A stretch of 43,121 bases of DNA from Zychaea mexicana (taxonomy: Eukaryota > Mucoromycota > Mucoromycetes > Mucorales > Lichtheimiaceae): contig NW_026516879.1 of assembly GCF_025766255.1 (NCBI RefSeq), forward strand, positions 1 to 43,121, written 5' to 3'. This document shows, piece after piece, positions 41,313 to 43,121 of this stretch (within the stretch, counting starts at the first letter, position 1; each line of letters starts with the position of its first letter). Below the pieces are notes generated by a model that saw only the letters and a program-made list of their open reading frames with translations, did not search any database and was not told where the DNA came from. Position numbers and translations under genes: made by a program.

Positions 41313-42837
41313 ATCACACTTGTTCTCTTTACATGAGTAACTCTATTTTGTAACTTTTTATTTCTATACCTGTTGTAGTGAAACCTGCTTAGTGGTATTC
41401 TATCTCTTTTTCTTTTTTGCACCACTACATACAGTAAAGCAACTGTTTATTTTTTACAAAGAAAAAATACGGGTCACCATATTTTTGTATCCTCGTTGTA
41501 TATTACTATCCTTCAACCAACCGGTCTCGTGTTATCTTTTGTAATCTTTTTCTTTAAGAAAAGGATATTACCGATATAATTGAAATGACGGTATGCCTTT
41601 CTATAGAGAGGAAAGCACGGATTATGCTATATCATGTAAAATGCAGTGTAAAGTCCGAAAAGAAAAAGGTATTACTGTATGTAGTAGAATAGGATACGCA
41701 CATAACAAGTCTAGAGAATTTAGTAATCCCAAGAAGTAATCCAGCGATGTGGAGACTCAGAGATACTTGCATCCTTCGTGTATAAACAATGGCAGAAACG
41801 AGGAACGTTGCGTGGTCCGTGCTCATATCATTATCGGTAACACAAATTGAATAAGGGGGCCGCTTCTTATGCGGTGCATCTTCCAGCAGAAGATGCCGAA
41901 AGGACGATGAAAATCATAGCACACAACAGCTAATTCGGCTTCGCAAAAAAAGCTCTTGTATCCGTACATTTAGCATTAGTAAAACAGCACTTTTAATATC
42001 ATATTTTCCGTGTACATATGATTTTGTCTTCGTACACTTAGAAAAGCGTATGTCTATTATTATGTCGTGTTTTGTAGGCGAAATGATATTGGTGTGTATA
42101 TTCCGGGATAATGATATAGTATGTAGTTTCAATAGCAACAACGCAAGAAAAAAAGATGAGTAGAGATAAGCTTACGCGCTGTTAGGCAACAGCTTCACCG
42201 GATTAGCCCATTGACAACACTAGTTTATTGTATATACTGTTTCATTGATTAGTCACCCAGCTGGGTTTGGTTGCTCTCTTTTGCTGGATGCATTGTTTTT
42301 AAATAGTCCTGCACATGTGAATATTTAGTGCTGACGAAATAGGCGCCACGTAAGAGAAGCTCCTATGTATTCTCTACATTACCCTCTTGTAACATGATGT
42401 CAAGAGAATGTAGACAGCTTATGAGGATGGAAGGAAAAGGTAATAGGTAATTGTTCGCTGAGTATGGAGGGATGATTGAAAATTATATATAATGGAAGAA
42501 GAAAGACAAACCCCATGGAACGATTGAAATGTATGTAAGAAAAACAAAACTTGTCATGCATGAAAGACGCCACCAAGACACGCCATGATAGTAATTTTGC
42601 ACATAACTTACGGGCAGCAAAAGTAACATTGAGTGTTCATTGAGATTTTGAACGTGAACACAAACGTGATCTTTGGCATAGGGGGGATTTTGTCATGCCT
42701 GTAAATGAACATTATGGCGCCTTGAGCTACCACTAACACCAAAGTAACTTTTTGATATGAAGGCTAGATGTCACAGCACTAGGCTATATGACATCTTATT
42801 TTTTTATTGATCGTTGATATGACGCTTAAGACCTTTA
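41313..42837. repeat. conserved noncoding part of module, copy C
   Basis: Counterpart of 14621-16144. The 124-aa frame is interrupted by TAA near 41848. Nothing else is recognised. Confidence 0.5.
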
Positions 42838-43121
42838 CAGTCAACCCCCGTTTTTTGCAGCCATGGGATTTCGGGAGATTAGGCTGCAAAAAGCGAGAGG
42901 CTGCAAAATACGAACGCGTTACACAGGGCAAAATTTAAAGCCGTGAGCTGTCATTAATTATACACCAATGACAGGGTTACTGTAGTAACTGAGAAATATA
43001 GTACTGAGACCGACCCAGTTTGTTTATTCCTTTCTCTTCCCCGTTTTCTACTATCCTTAATGCACTAAAGGCTGATTACATAAAGTTTACTGAAGATCAA
43101 CCAATGAGATACAGTAATAAG
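42838..43121. mobile_element. pogo-like TIR element, copy C, cut by window end
   Basis: It starts CAGTCAACCCCCGTTTTTTG after TA (42836-42837) and is nearly identical to 16147-16430 with small indels near the end. Confidence 0.55.

Larger units (their letters stand above)
34920..43121 (+). repeat. large repeated module, copy C (continues beyond window)
   Basis: Same order and orientation as copy A without the mariner-like insertion: 1.07-kb segment, hairpin, nuclease-like gene 5' exons, AT-rich element, 3' exons, microsatellite, noncoding stretch and pogo-like end. It runs to the last base, which corresponds to ~16430 of copy A. Confidence 0.9.

Overview
This window looks like repeat-rich nuclear DNA of a fungus, most likely an early-diverging lineage such as Mucoromycota (inference). 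The evidence is short GT-AG introns of 57-94 nt that restore reading frames exactly, a multi-exon Tnp2-type transposase gene, a Ty3/gypsy chromovirus, fungal Tc1/mariner-like and pogo-like elements, and a decayed LINE fragment. I see no bacterial operon, CRISPR array or rRNA gene.

Layout. (1) 445-4856: a divergent gene pair, a coiled-coil protein of unknown function on the minus strand and an apparently intact 8-exon, 966-aa Tnp2-like transposase gene on the plus strand. (2) 5206-17222: module copy A (+). (3) 17222-18217: centre of a giant palindrome, with degenerate ~23-nt repeats on both sides of a small unique core. (4) 18217-33092: module copy B (-), carrying a fresh 6.25-kb LTR retrotransposon and two small TA-flanked elements. 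(5) 33093-34919: a spacer with further terminal-inverted-repeat elements. (6) 34920-43121: module copy C (+), running off the window.

The module is a nest of elements. Its oldest part is a multi-exon gene whose C-terminal half carries an RPDF...ECGK motif resembling a PD-(D/E)XK nuclease core. This gene is split in all three copies by a very AT-rich ~2.45-kb element with two convergent genes. One encodes a DDE_Tnp_4/Harbinger-like transposase with a C-terminal chromodomain. The other encodes a small lysine-rich protein with a C-x13-C-x16-C-x2-H motif of a kind I associate with large DNA viruses. This two-gene element is the best candidate here for something undescribed.

The three copies act as internal controls. 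Each later insertion has an intact empty site in a sister copy, so target-site duplications can be read directly: TA for the mariner-like element in A, TA for two pogo-like elements in B, and GTTGT for the LTR element in B. Copies A and C share a rearranged left end (a 1.07-kb segment plus a 459-bp hairpin) and a 1-nt deletion that B lacks, so they form one lineage. Every copy of the chromodomain transposase is broken, each at a different place.
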